7,043 bases of DNA from Pseudomonadota bacterium (GTDB taxonomy: Bacteria; Pseudomonadota; Alphaproteobacteria; Rhizobiales; Xanthobacteraceae). Numbering within the stretch: position 1 is the stretch's first letter; the number at the start of each line of letters is the position of its first letter. Positions 1-5,486 of this stretch are shown here, piece by piece. The translations under genes were made by a program, and so were the position numbers. The notes beneath the pieces were generated by a model, which was given only the letters and a program-made list of their open reading frames with translations, was not told the origin of the DNA and did no database searches. The stretch is from the NCBI GenBank assembly GCA_963205465.1, contig CAUJKG010000322.1:1-7043 (forward strand). The letters run 5' to 3'.

Positions 1-583
1 TCGCCTTGCCGCGCACGATCGGCGAATAGGCGGCGAGCGAAATGCCGCGCGCCTTGCAGGCTGCGATCACCTTCGACTGATCGATGTAAGGATGCATCTC
101 GACCTGGTTGGTCGCGATCGGCTCGGTCGCGTATTGCGACGCCTGGTCGATCAGCGCGGTTGTGAAGTTCGAGATGCCGATATGCTTCGTCATGCCGTCG
201 CGCTTCGCCTTGCAGAGTGCGGCGAGGGTCTGGTCGAGCGGCACCGAGGGGTTCGGCCAGTGGATCAACAAGAGATCGACATGATCGAGCCGAAGCCGCG
301 CAAGACTTTCGCGCGTGGTGCGAAGGAAATCGGCCGGCGCGAGATTGGTGTACCAGACCTTGGTGGTGACGAAGACCTGATCGCGCGGCAGGCCGGAATT
401 GCGGATCCCCTCGCCGATTTCGCGCTCGTTCTCGTAGGCCTGCGCGGTATCGACATGGCGATAGCCAAGCCGCAACGCCTGCTCAACGATGCGCTTGCAG
501 ACATCGCCGCGCACATCCCACGTGCCGAGACCGAGCAGCGGAATGTTGGCACCATTGGCGGGCGCGGTTTCGGTAAAGGGCAT
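1..583 (-). CDS. Aldo/keto reductase, N-terminal part (C-terminus beyond window start)
   Basis: This is a NADPH-dependent oxidoreductase of the aldo/keto reductase superfamily, closest in feel to the bacterial 2,5-diketo-D-gluconate reductase group, and it is probably cytosolic. Reading from the ATG at 583-581 gives 194 codons before the window ends, against about 270-280 residues for the family, so roughly the last third is missing. The N-terminus carries IPLLGLGTW (14-22). The catalytic tetrad is complete: Asp45 and Tyr50 (VDTAQAYENE), Lys75 (VTTKVW) and His108 (LLLIHWP). The family segment GISNF (136-140) and the barrel strands NQVEMHPY and AAYSP follow. Upstream AAGG is a modest ribosome site. 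The gene lies 101 bases downstream of the Lrp-type regulator on the same strand, so it may share its transcript, and a weak TATAAC -10-like hexamer at 624-619 could also serve it. The substrate cannot be read from the sequence. The family call is firm. Confidence 0.93.
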   Translation of the reverse strand, partial: MPFTETAPANGANIPLLGLGTWDVRGDVCKRIVEQALRLGYRHVDTAQAYENEREIGEGIRNSGLPRDQVFVTTKVWYTNLAPADFLRTTRESLARLRLDHVDLLLIHWPNPSVPLDQTLAALCKAKRDGMTKHIGISNFTTALIDQASQYATEPIATNQVEMHPYIDQSKVIAACKARGISLAAYSPIVRGKA

Positions 584-684
584 GGTACTACCTTGTCGTC
601 TGCGCGATGACGGGAATAGTTATACCCGAAACCCAGCGCAGAAAATGCCGGCGGGTGAGCTTAAGGAACAATCCTGCACCTCCT

Positions 685-1155
685 TCAAAGCGGCCGTTTC
701 GTCCCCTGCTTCAGCGTCTCCAAGACCACGTTCGAGCGCACCCGCTCGACGGCCTCGTGCGGCAAGAGCACCTGGTTCACCAGCGCGCCGAGCGCTGGCA
801 AATCCTCCACCACGGCCTTGACGAGATAGTCGGCGTCGCCCGTGAGCGCATGCGCCTCGAGGATTTCCGGGGTATGCGCGACCAGATCGCGGAAGCGCTG
901 CGCGTTCTTCCCCGAATGGGTGGCGAGCGTCACCTGGATGAAGACGGTTACGCCGAGGCCGATGCGCAGCGGATCGACTTCGGCGCGGTAGCCCTTGATA
1001 ACTCCCGCTTCCTCCAGCCGCTGGCGGCGGCGCGAAGCCTGCGAGGCGGAGAGCCGCACACGCTCGGCCAGTTCGGCGTTGGTCAGCGCGCCGTTCTCCT
1101 GCAGGGCGGCGAGGATCGCGAGGTCTTGGGCATCCAGGGTGACGGATTTTTGCAT
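685..1155 (-). CDS. Lrp/AsnC-family transcriptional regulator
   Basis: This is a DNA-binding regulator of 156 residues, the usual length for Lrp/AsnC proteins. The N-terminal winged helix-turn-helix spans about residues 6-56: LDAQDLAILAALQENG, then ELAERVRLSAS, then the recognition helix QASRRRQRLEEAG followed by VIKGYRA. The C-terminal RAM (ligand-binding, oligomerising) domain runs from about 66 to 150 and contains the typical TGDADYLVK turn at 105-113. In this family the RAM domain usually senses amino acids or related small molecules. The gene is divergent from hppD with 123 bases between the two start codons, and that gap contains inverted repeats. The simplest inference is that it controls hppD and itself, perhaps in response to tyrosine, phenylalanine or 4-hydroxyphenylpyruvate. 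The ATG at 1155-1153 is chosen because it places the helix-turn-helix at the normal distance from the N-terminus. Its ribosome site is weak. Which effector it binds is unknown. Confidence 0.95.
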   Translation of the reverse strand: MQKSVTLDAQDLAILAALQENGALTNAELAERVRLSASQASRRRQRLEEAGVIKGYRAEVDPLRIGLGVTVFIQVTLATHSGKNAQRFRDLVAHTPEILEAHALTGDADYLVKAVVEDLPALGALVNQVLLPHEAVERVRSNVVLETLKQGTKRPL

Positions 1156-1171
1156 TGATCTGGCTCAACAT

Positions 1172-1222
1172 GCGTCATTTGTGCACAATTTCCTTGAATG
1201 ACGCCCTAAATGACCGCCATTT
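1172..1222. promoter_or_regulatory. Probable operator array between the Lrp-type regulator and hppD
   Basis: Three symmetric elements are stacked in the divergent gap. GCGTCATT (1172-1179) and AATGACGC (1197-1204) form a perfect 8-base inverted repeat. TTGTGCACAA (1179-1188) is a perfect 10-base palindrome lying between those arms. AAATG (1208-1212) with CATTT (1218-1222) forms a third inverted repeat. The hexamer AATGAC occurs at 1197 and again at 1209, 12 bases apart, with its complement GTCATT at 1174. Lrp/AsnC proteins bind as dimers and higher oligomers to phased, partly symmetric sites, and their genes often autoregulate, so this is where the neighbouring regulator would be expected to bind. 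That it does so is inference. Confidence 0.55.
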
Positions 1223-1265
1223 GCAAGGACTTCCTGCAATTCTGCGCGCGGACACGAGGAATCGC

Positions 1266-1270
1266 AGGAG
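1266..1270 (+). promoter_or_regulatory. Ribosome binding site of hppD (decides the start)
   Basis: AGGAG lies 8 bases before the ATG at 1279. The earlier in-frame ATG at 1210 has no such site and would put the operator repeats inside the coding region, so 1279 is the better start. Confidence 0.75.
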
Positions 1271-1278
1271 CAACAGGC

Positions 1279-2394
1279 ATGGGTCCCTTCCCGCACGACG
1301 CTGAGCCCGCCCAGATCACCAAGCACAATCCGATGGGCACCGACGGCTTCGAATTCGTCGAATACGCGCACCCCGAACCCGAAAAACTGCACGCGCTCTT
1401 CAAGTTGATGGGCTTCACACCCACCGCGCGGCACAAGACCAAGAAGATCACGGTCTATCAGCAAGGCACCGTGAGCTATCTCGTGAATGAGGAGCCGGGC
1501 TCGCATGGCTTCAACTTCGTCGCGAAGCACGGCCCCTGCGCGCCCTCGATGGCATTCCGCGTCGTTGATGCAAACCACGCCTTCCAGCGCGCACTGGAAA
1601 TGGGCGCGGAGGCCGCCGACCCGAAGGACGGCGCGAAGTCGCTCGACGTTCCCGCGATCAAAGGCATCGGCGGATCGCTGCTCTATTTCATCGAGCGCTA
1701 CGGCGACAAAGGCAGTGTCTATGACGAAGAGTTCGAGTGGCTCGGCGCGCGCGACCCGAAGCCGGAAGGCGTCGGGCTCTATTATCTCGATCATCTCACG
1801 CACAACGTGCAGCGCGGGCGCATGGACGTATGGGCGGGATTCTACGAGCGGCTCTTCAACTTCAAGCAGATCCGCTTCTTCGATATCGAAGGCAAGCTCA
1901 CTGGCCTGTTCTCCAAGGCGCTGACGAGCCCGGACGGAAAAATCCGCATCCCGATCAACGAGAGCGCGGACGAGAAATCGCAGATCGAGGAATATCTGCA
2001 CGCTTACAATGGCGAAGGCATCCAGCACATCGCCTGCGGCTCGCGCGATATTTATCAGACGATCGAAAAGCTGCGCAGCGATGGCTTGAAGTTCATGCCC
2101 TCGCCGCCCGCGACCTATTACGCGAAGGTGGACGGCCGCGTGCCGGGCCACGGCGAAGACTTAAAGCGGCTGGAGAAGAACGGCATCTTGATCGACGGCG
2201 AAGGCGTGGTCGATGGCCGCGAGACGAAAGTGCTCTTGCAGATTTTCTCATCGAACGCGATCGGCCCGATCTTCTTCGAATTCATCGAGCGCAAGGGCGA
2301 CGACGGCTTCGGCGAAGGCAACTTCCGCGCGCTGTTCGAGAGTATCGAGGAGGATCAGATCCGCCGCGGGGTGCTGAAAGAGGATGCGGCCTGA
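1279..2394 (+). CDS. hppD: 4-hydroxyphenylpyruvate dioxygenase
   Basis: This cytosolic Fe(II)-dependent dioxygenase converts 4-hydroxyphenylpyruvate to homogentisate, the second step of tyrosine catabolism after transamination. The product is 371 residues, within the usual bacterial range. It has two vicinal-oxygen-chelate halves: an N-terminal structural half (about 15-150, beginning NPMGTDGFEFVEYAHP) and a C-terminal catalytic half (about 165-350). The iron ligands are visible as His172 (YYLDHLTHNV), His250 (GIQHIACGS) and Glu334 (GPIFFEFIERKG). The C-terminal signature DGFGEGNFRALFESIE follows directly. The start at 1279 is preferred because of the AGGAG site and because homologues I recall begin with the same MGPFPHD sequence; the upstream in-frame ATG at 1210 would add 23 residues with no family counterpart. 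The gene stands alone on its strand, is divergent from an Lrp/AsnC regulator that probably controls it, and is followed immediately by a palindromic repeat. Homogentisate dioxygenase is not in the window. Confidence 0.97.
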   Translation: MGPFPHDAEPAQITKHNPMGTDGFEFVEYAHPEPEKLHALFKLMGFTPTARHKTKKITVYQQGTVSYLVNEEPGSHGFNFVAKHGPCAPSMAFRVVDANHAFQRALEMGAEAADPKDGAKSLDVPAIKGIGGSLLYFIERYGDKGSVYDEEFEWLGARDPKPEGVGLYYLDHLTHNVQRGRMDVWAGFYERLFNFKQIRFFDIEGKLTGLFSKALTSPDGKIRIPINESADEKSQIEEYLHAYNGEGIQHIACGSRDIYQTIEKLRSDGLKFMPSPPATYYAKVDGRVPGHGEDLKRLEKNGILIDGEGVVDGRETKVLLQIFSSNAIGPIFFEFIERKGDDGFGEGNFRALFESIEEDQIRRGVLKEDAA

Positions 2395-2508
2395 TTGTCA
2401 TTCCGGGGCGGCGCGCAGCGCCGAACCCGGAATCCAGAGCAACACGCTAAGGCTTCGCCGTTCCGCTCTGGATTCCGGATCGCACCTTCGGTGCGTCCGG
2501 AATGACAA
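2395..2508. repeat. Intergenic palindromic repeat (REP/RIME-like), possible transcription end for hppD
   Basis: This is a long imperfect palindrome starting at the hppD stop codon. The outer arms TTGTCATTCCGG (2395-2406) and CCGGAATGACAA (2497-2508) are perfect complements over 12 bases. The inner arms CCGGAATCCAGAGC (2427-2440) and GCTCTGGATTCCGG (2465-2478) match over 14 bases. Each shoulder carries its own perfect hairpin: CGGCGC/GCGCCG (2409-2423, loop GCA) and CGCACC/GGTGCG (2481-2495, loop TTC). Repeats with the same TGTCATTCCGG...CTGGATTCCGG organisation are scattered through intergenic regions of Bradyrhizobium-type genomes, to my knowledge. Its position between converging genes suits a role in ending or protecting transcripts, but it lacks a T-run on the plus strand. 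Confidence 0.8.
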
Positions 2509-2514
2509 GTTATG

Positions 2515-2544
2515 AAAAAATGAGAACGCGGCTTAAGCCTCGTT
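2515..2544 (-). terminator. Weak intrinsic terminator at the end of the helicase/IF-1/hydrolase operon
   Basis: On the minus strand AACG (2544-2541) pairs with CGTT (2528-2525) and GGC (2539-2537) with GCC (2532-2530), separated by one mismatch and closed by a TTAA loop. Six T (2520-2515) follow four bases after the stem. The hydrolase stop codon TAA (2545-2543) sits partly inside the stem. The stem is short and interrupted, so efficiency may be low. Confidence 0.4.
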
Positions 2545-3424
2545 ATTGCTTGGTGATGCGCTCGACCGCAGCCTCTTCGGCGAGCGCGTCGCCATGCCCC
2601 TCCGCGAAAACGGAAACGATTGCCCGGTCTTCCCTGTCTGGAAAAGCATAAAGCGCCGACACGCTGCCCGGCCCGCCACCCGAATGGCCAATAGCGCGCC
2701 CCACGCCTCGCATGCGGCCTATCATCAATCCGAGCCCATAACCTGCCTGCTGCCACGGCCTGCCCGGAATCTCGTCCGCAACGTGATAACTTGCGAGCAT
2801 CGTATCCAGCATCCGCGCCGAAAGAAGTTTTCCGTCAAGCAGCCCCTGCAAAAACCGCACGGCGTCGCCGGGTGTACCCAGCAGCAAACCGTGATAGACC
2901 CAGCGCGGATCGTAGTCCGCGGCATTGCCCCACGCGGAACGGCCCAGATCTTCGCGCGTCGAGGCAATGAAAGCGCTACGCATTCCGAGTGGCGCGAAAA
3001 TCAATTCGGCCAGTGCTGCATTCAAATCGCATCGCGTGACCATTTCGATCACGCGGCGAATGAACAGATAACCGATGTTTGAATAAGCCCAGCCCTCGGC
3101 AGGGCGGTAAAGAAGTTCACGCGCGTTGCAGCGTGAGAGCAGCATGTCCGGCTGCCAAGCGTCGCATCCGCTTGCGACCGCCGCATGATACTCCGCGCTC
3201 GCATAGTCTTTCAGGCCGGCTCTGTGATTCAACAACTGCCGGATCGAAAACGGCCAGTCTTCGTAGCTCGCTTCGAGATCGACCGCGCCGCGCTCCGCTA
3301 GCCGCAACACTGCGGCGGCGAGCACTGCCTTGGCGATGCTCCACCAAGGATAAAGTCCGACGCTGTTGGTCTCGATCGGCGAGTTATTTCGTTGGATCGC
3401 GTAAGGAAACGCGATCCCGGTCAT
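2543..3424 (-). CDS. Serine hydrolase of the beta-lactamase/class C fold
   Basis: This 293-residue protein belongs to the serine beta-lactamase-like superfamily (class C, DD-peptidase and esterase relatives), whose active-site serine forms an acyl-enzyme. The three signature elements are present in order: SxxK as Ser29-Ile-Ala-Lys32 (PWWSIAKAVLA), YxN as Tyr114-Ser-Asn116 (GWAYSNIGYLF), and an HxG-type third motif as His247-Ser-Gly-Gly (AIGHSGGGPGS). The conserved LLNHRAGLKDY stretch is at 64-74. There is no signal peptide and the serine is only 29 residues from the N-terminus, so the first strands of the fold are short and the enzyme is probably cytoplasmic. Its ATG shares one base with the infA stop (TAATG, 3426-3422), so it is very likely translated by coupling to infA. 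No start further upstream is convincing because that frame runs through infA as a shadow. The substrate is unknown and nothing specifically suggests antibiotic resistance. Confidence 0.9.
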   Translation of the reverse strand: MTGIAFPYAIQRNNSPIETNSVGLYPWWSIAKAVLAAAVLRLAERGAVDLEASYEDWPFSIRQLLNHRAGLKDYASAEYHAAVASGCDAWQPDMLLSRCNARELLYRPAEGWAYSNIGYLFIRRVIEMVTRCDLNAALAELIFAPLGMRSAFIASTREDLGRSAWGNAADYDPRWVYHGLLLGTPGDAVRFLQGLLDGKLLSARMLDTMLASYHVADEIPGRPWQQAGYGLGLMIGRMRGVGRAIGHSGGGPGSVSALYAFPDREDRAIVSVFAEGHGDALAEEAAVERITKQ

Positions 3425-3705
3425 TACCGCCGTCCGCCCCGGAACTGCGGCTTGCGCTGCGCGCCCGGCGCCATGACCGGCGCATCGCCCTTGTGGCGGA
3501 AGGAGATGCGGCCGCGGCCGAGATCGTAAGGCGACATCTCGACGGTGACGCGGTCGCCTTCCAGCGTGCGGATGCGGTGCTTCTTCATCTTGCCCGCGGC
3601 ATAAGCGAGAATGACGTGGTCGTTGTCGAGCTTCACGCGATAGTTGCCGTCCGGAAGCACTTCCGTGACGATGCCGTCGAATTCGATAAGATCTTCTTTC
3701 GCCAT
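3424..3705 (-). CDS. infA: Translation initiation factor IF-1 with basic C-terminal extension
   Basis: IF-1 binds the A site of the 30S subunit during initiation and helps IF-2 and IF-3 select the correct start. Residues 1-72 are the complete S1/OB-fold factor: MAKEDLIEFDGIV, AAGKMKKHRIR at 36-46, and the VTVEMSPYDLGRGRISFR region at 53-70. Normal IF-1 is about 72 residues. This one has 93, with a Gln/Arg/Gly-rich tail ending QFRGGRR that could add RNA binding. Some Rhizobiales carry a second, longer IF-1 beside an RNA helicase, and this looks like that copy, so a standard infA probably exists elsewhere (inference). The start is fixed by AGGGA (3715-3711), which overlaps the helicase stop codon, five bases before the ATG. 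Only eight bases separate the two genes, so they form one operon, and the stop overlaps the hydrolase start downstream. Confidence 0.95.
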   Translation of the reverse strand: MAKEDLIEFDGIVTEVLPDGNYRVKLDNDHVILAYAAGKMKKHRIRTLEGDRVTVEMSPYDLGRGRISFRHKGDAPVMAPGAQRKPQFRGGRR

Positions 3706-3710
3706 AGACG

Positions 3711-3715
3711 TCCCT
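3711..3715 (-). promoter_or_regulatory. Ribosome binding site of infA overlapping the helicase stop codon
   Basis: AGGGA on the minus strand begins inside the helicase TAG stop (3716-3714) and lies five bases from the infA ATG (3705-3703). Ribosomes finishing the helicase would therefore end on the infA entry site. Confidence 0.6.
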
Positions 3716-5303
3716 AGTGTTGCGCGGGGCGCGGCTGGTTGCCGCCGCGGCGCTTCGGTTTGCGGTTCATAAAGGCGACGCCGGTGATCTGTCCACTCTC
3801 TCCACCGTTGGCCGCCTTGGGCTGATGCTGGCTCGCGTTATTGTTGTGCTGCCGGTGTTCCGGCTTGCCGTGCGCGTTGGGACGCTTGCCGCGGTGCTCC
3901 GGGCGGCCCTCATGCTTGCGCTCAGAGTGCTTGCGCTCGCCCTGCTTGCGGGGACCGCGGAAATCGGAGCGCTCCTGCTTGCGTTCGGCCTGCGGCTGCG
4001 CGTGCTGCTCGGCACGCGGCTCCTGCGCCTGCTCGCCCTGCGGCTGGTGCCGCTGGTCGTTGCGGGGGCCCTGTCCGCGATGCGGATGGTTGCCGCGGCG
4101 GTTGCGATTGCGCTGGCCATTCCGGCCGCCGCGGTTGTCGCCCTTGCCCTCGCCTCTCGGCTCGCCGAGCGACGGGTTCAGGCGCCTGTCGGTGGAAGGG
4201 ATGGAAATTTTCGTGAGGCGCTCAATGTCGCGCAGAAACGCACGCTCGTCATTGGCGACAAAAGAGATCGCGATTCCTTCGGCGCCGGCGCGCGCGGTGC
4301 GGCCGATGCGATGCACGTAGCTTTCCGGAACGTTCGGCATGTCGAAGTTCACGACATGGCTCACGCCGTCGACGTCGATGCCGCGCGCGGCGATGTCGGT
4401 CGCGATCAGGACGCGAACCTTGCCGGCACGGAACATGCCGAGCGCGCGTTCGCGCTGGTTTTGCGATTTGTTGCCGTGGATCGCGTCAGAAGCAATGCCG
4501 GCATTCTGCAACGACTTCACCACTTTGTCCGCGCCGTGCTTCGTGCGCGTGAACACCAGCGCGCGATCGATCGGCTCGGCTTTCAGCACCTCGACCAGCA
4601 AACCGGTCTTGCCATTCTTCTCGATGAGAATGACACGCTGCTCGACCCTGTCCGCGGTCTTCGCGACCGGGGTGACGGCAACGCGCACCGGCTCCTTCAG
4701 GAACTGCGCAACAAGATGCTCGATTTCATTCGGCATGGTCGCCGAGAAGAACAGCGTCTGGCGCTTCTCGGGCAACATCTTCGCAATCTTCCGGATGTCG
4801 CCGATGAAACCCATATCTAACATACGGTCGGCTTCGTCGAGGACGAATACTTCGATGCGATCGAGACGGATCGCGTTCGAGTTGACGAGATCGAGGAGAC
4901 GCCCCGGGGTCGCGACCAGAATGTCGACGCCGTTCGAGAGTGCCTTGATCTGGCGGCCAATGTTGACGCCGCCGATGGCAAGCGCGGTCGAGAGCTTCAG
5001 ATGACGGCCATAGGTCTTGAAGCTGTCGGTGATCTGACCGGAAAGCTCGCGCGTCGGCGAGAGCACCAGAATGCGCGCCGACTTCTTCGTGAGGCCGCTG
5101 CGGTTCGTCGCGAGGTGGTTGAGGATGGGTAGCGCGAAAGCAGCGGTCTTGCCGGTGCCGGTCTGCGCGATGCCGACCAGATCGCGACCGGAAATCACCG
5201 GTGGGATAGCTTGCGACTGAATGGGGGTTGGGGTGACGTAGTTCTCTTCAGCCAGCGCACGCGCGATGGGCGCAGCCAGGCCAAGTCCGGAAAAGGAGTC
5301 CAA
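3714..5303 (-). CDS. rhlE: ATP-dependent DEAD-box RNA helicase, RhlE type
   Basis: This cytoplasmic RNA helicase (529 residues) locally unwinds RNA duplexes using ATP, as in ribosome assembly, mRNA decay and cold adaptation. RecA-like domain 1 shows the Q motif (aromatic Phe4, then TPTPIQ ending at Gln29), Walker A AQTGTGKT at 46-53, PTREL at 83-87, TPGR at 132-135, DEAD at 156-159 and SAT at 187-189. Domain 2 shows FTRTK at 251-255, the ATDIAARGID motif at 301-310 and HRIGRTARAG at 331-340. After about residue 375 the protein is a 150-residue low-complexity tail rich in Arg, Gln, His, Asn, Gly and Lys, probably disordered and RNA-binding. The start is a TTG at 5303-5301; a TGA lies five codons upstream in the same frame, so no ATG or GTG can replace it without losing the Q motif. 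It heads an operon with infA and the serine hydrolase, behind a hairpin-rich leader. Confidence 0.95.
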   Translation of the reverse strand: MDSFSGLGLAAPIARALAEENYVTPTPIQSQAIPPVISGRDLVGIAQTGTGKTAAFALPILNHLATNRSGLTKKSARILVLSPTRELSGQITDSFKTYGRHLKLSTALAIGGVNIGRQIKALSNGVDILVATPGRLLDLVNSNAIRLDRIEVFVLDEADRMLDMGFIGDIRKIAKMLPEKRQTLFFSATMPNEIEHLVAQFLKEPVRVAVTPVAKTADRVEQRVILIEKNGKTGLLVEVLKAEPIDRALVFTRTKHGADKVVKSLQNAGIASDAIHGNKSQNQRERALGMFRAGKVRVLIATDIAARGIDVDGVSHVVNFDMPNVPESYVHRIGRTARAGAEGIAISFVANDERAFLRDIERLTKISIPSTDRRLNPSLGEPRGEGKGDNRGGRNGQRNRNRRGNHPHRGQGPRNDQRHQPQGEQAQEPRAEQHAQPQAERKQERSDFRGPRKQGERKHSERKHEGRPEHRGKRPNAHGKPEHRQHNNNASQHQPKAANGGESGQITGVAFMNRKPKRRGGNQPRPAQH

Positions 5304-5330
5304 AAAATCGTTCTTTCATGCATGCGAAAC

Positions 5331-5391
5331 GGCGGGACCCCGCCCTTCCAGGCGGATTCCGCGAATCGCGGGGGTTGATAGACACCCCGCG
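5331..5391 (-). promoter_or_regulatory. Cluster of GC-rich hairpins in the probable leader of the helicase gene
   Basis: Four adjacent stems are visible. CGCGGGG (5367-5373) pairs with CCCCGCG (5385-5391) over 7 bases with an 11-base loop. GGCGG (5331-5335) pairs with CCGCC (5340-5344). GCGG/CCGC (5352-5362, loop ATT) and CGCG/CGCG (5361-5371, loop AAT) are short and partly compete with the larger stem. They lie 28-90 bases before the TTG start, so on the minus-strand transcript they could affect ribosome access. Function is inferred. Confidence 0.4.
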
Positions 5392-5422
5392 TGGCCTGGG
5401 AAGTCAGGAAAATCGCTCTGAT

Positions 5423-5476
5423 AAGGACGGGCGGTAAGCCTGCTTTGGCTTCGTCACGCGGCCCGTGTAAGTCCTT
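5423..5476 (-). ncRNA. Candidate structured RNA element in the helicase 5' leader
   Basis: A three-part stem is visible: AAGG (5423-5426) with CCTT (5473-5476), ACGGGC (5427-5432) with GCCCGT (5461-5466), and an apical AAGCC (5436-5440) with GGCTT (5447-5451) closed by a six-base loop. Internal bulges of 3 and 9 bases and a one-sided bulge of 6 bases separate the stems. On the minus strand it would sit at the start of the helicase transcript, about 120 bases before the coding region. The stem is nearly symmetric, so the plus strand (leader of the downstream enzyme gene) could also fold. I do not recognise it as a named riboswitch. Strand assignment is inference. Confidence 0.4.
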
Positions 5477-5486
5477 AGACCCGCGC

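Noticed and set aside
619..647. Promoter for the aldo/keto reductase (TATAAC on the minus strand at 624-619)
   Set aside because: The -10-like hexamer is reasonable, but the position 17 bases upstream reads CATTTT, which is not a convincing -35, so it is mentioned only as a possibility and not listed as a feature.
1210..1278. Longer hppD reading frame starting at the ATG at 1210
   Set aside because: The extra 23 residues do not look like any HPPD N-terminus, there is no ribosome site before 1210, and it would place part of the operator repeats in the coding region. The ATG at 1279 has AGGAG at 8 bases.
1165..2151. Open frame on the minus strand opposite hppD
   Set aside because: It is antisense to a clear HPPD with all iron ligands, and the translated sequence shows no domain features. 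GC-rich codon structure explains its length.
2530..2539. GGCTTAAGCC perfect palindrome as an operator
   Set aside because: It lies at the 3' end of an operon and is better explained as the top of the weak terminator stem.
3424..3440. N-terminal truncation or frameshift of the serine hydrolase
   Set aside because: The serine lies close to the N-terminus, but the start coincides exactly with the infA stop and the upstream frame is only the shadow of infA. A short N-terminus appears to be native.
3717..4820. Long open frame on the plus strand opposite the helicase
   Set aside because: Its composition (Leu/Ala/Arg-rich with no recognisable motif) is what the antisense of a GC-rich gene gives. 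The minus-strand frame has every DEAD-box motif.
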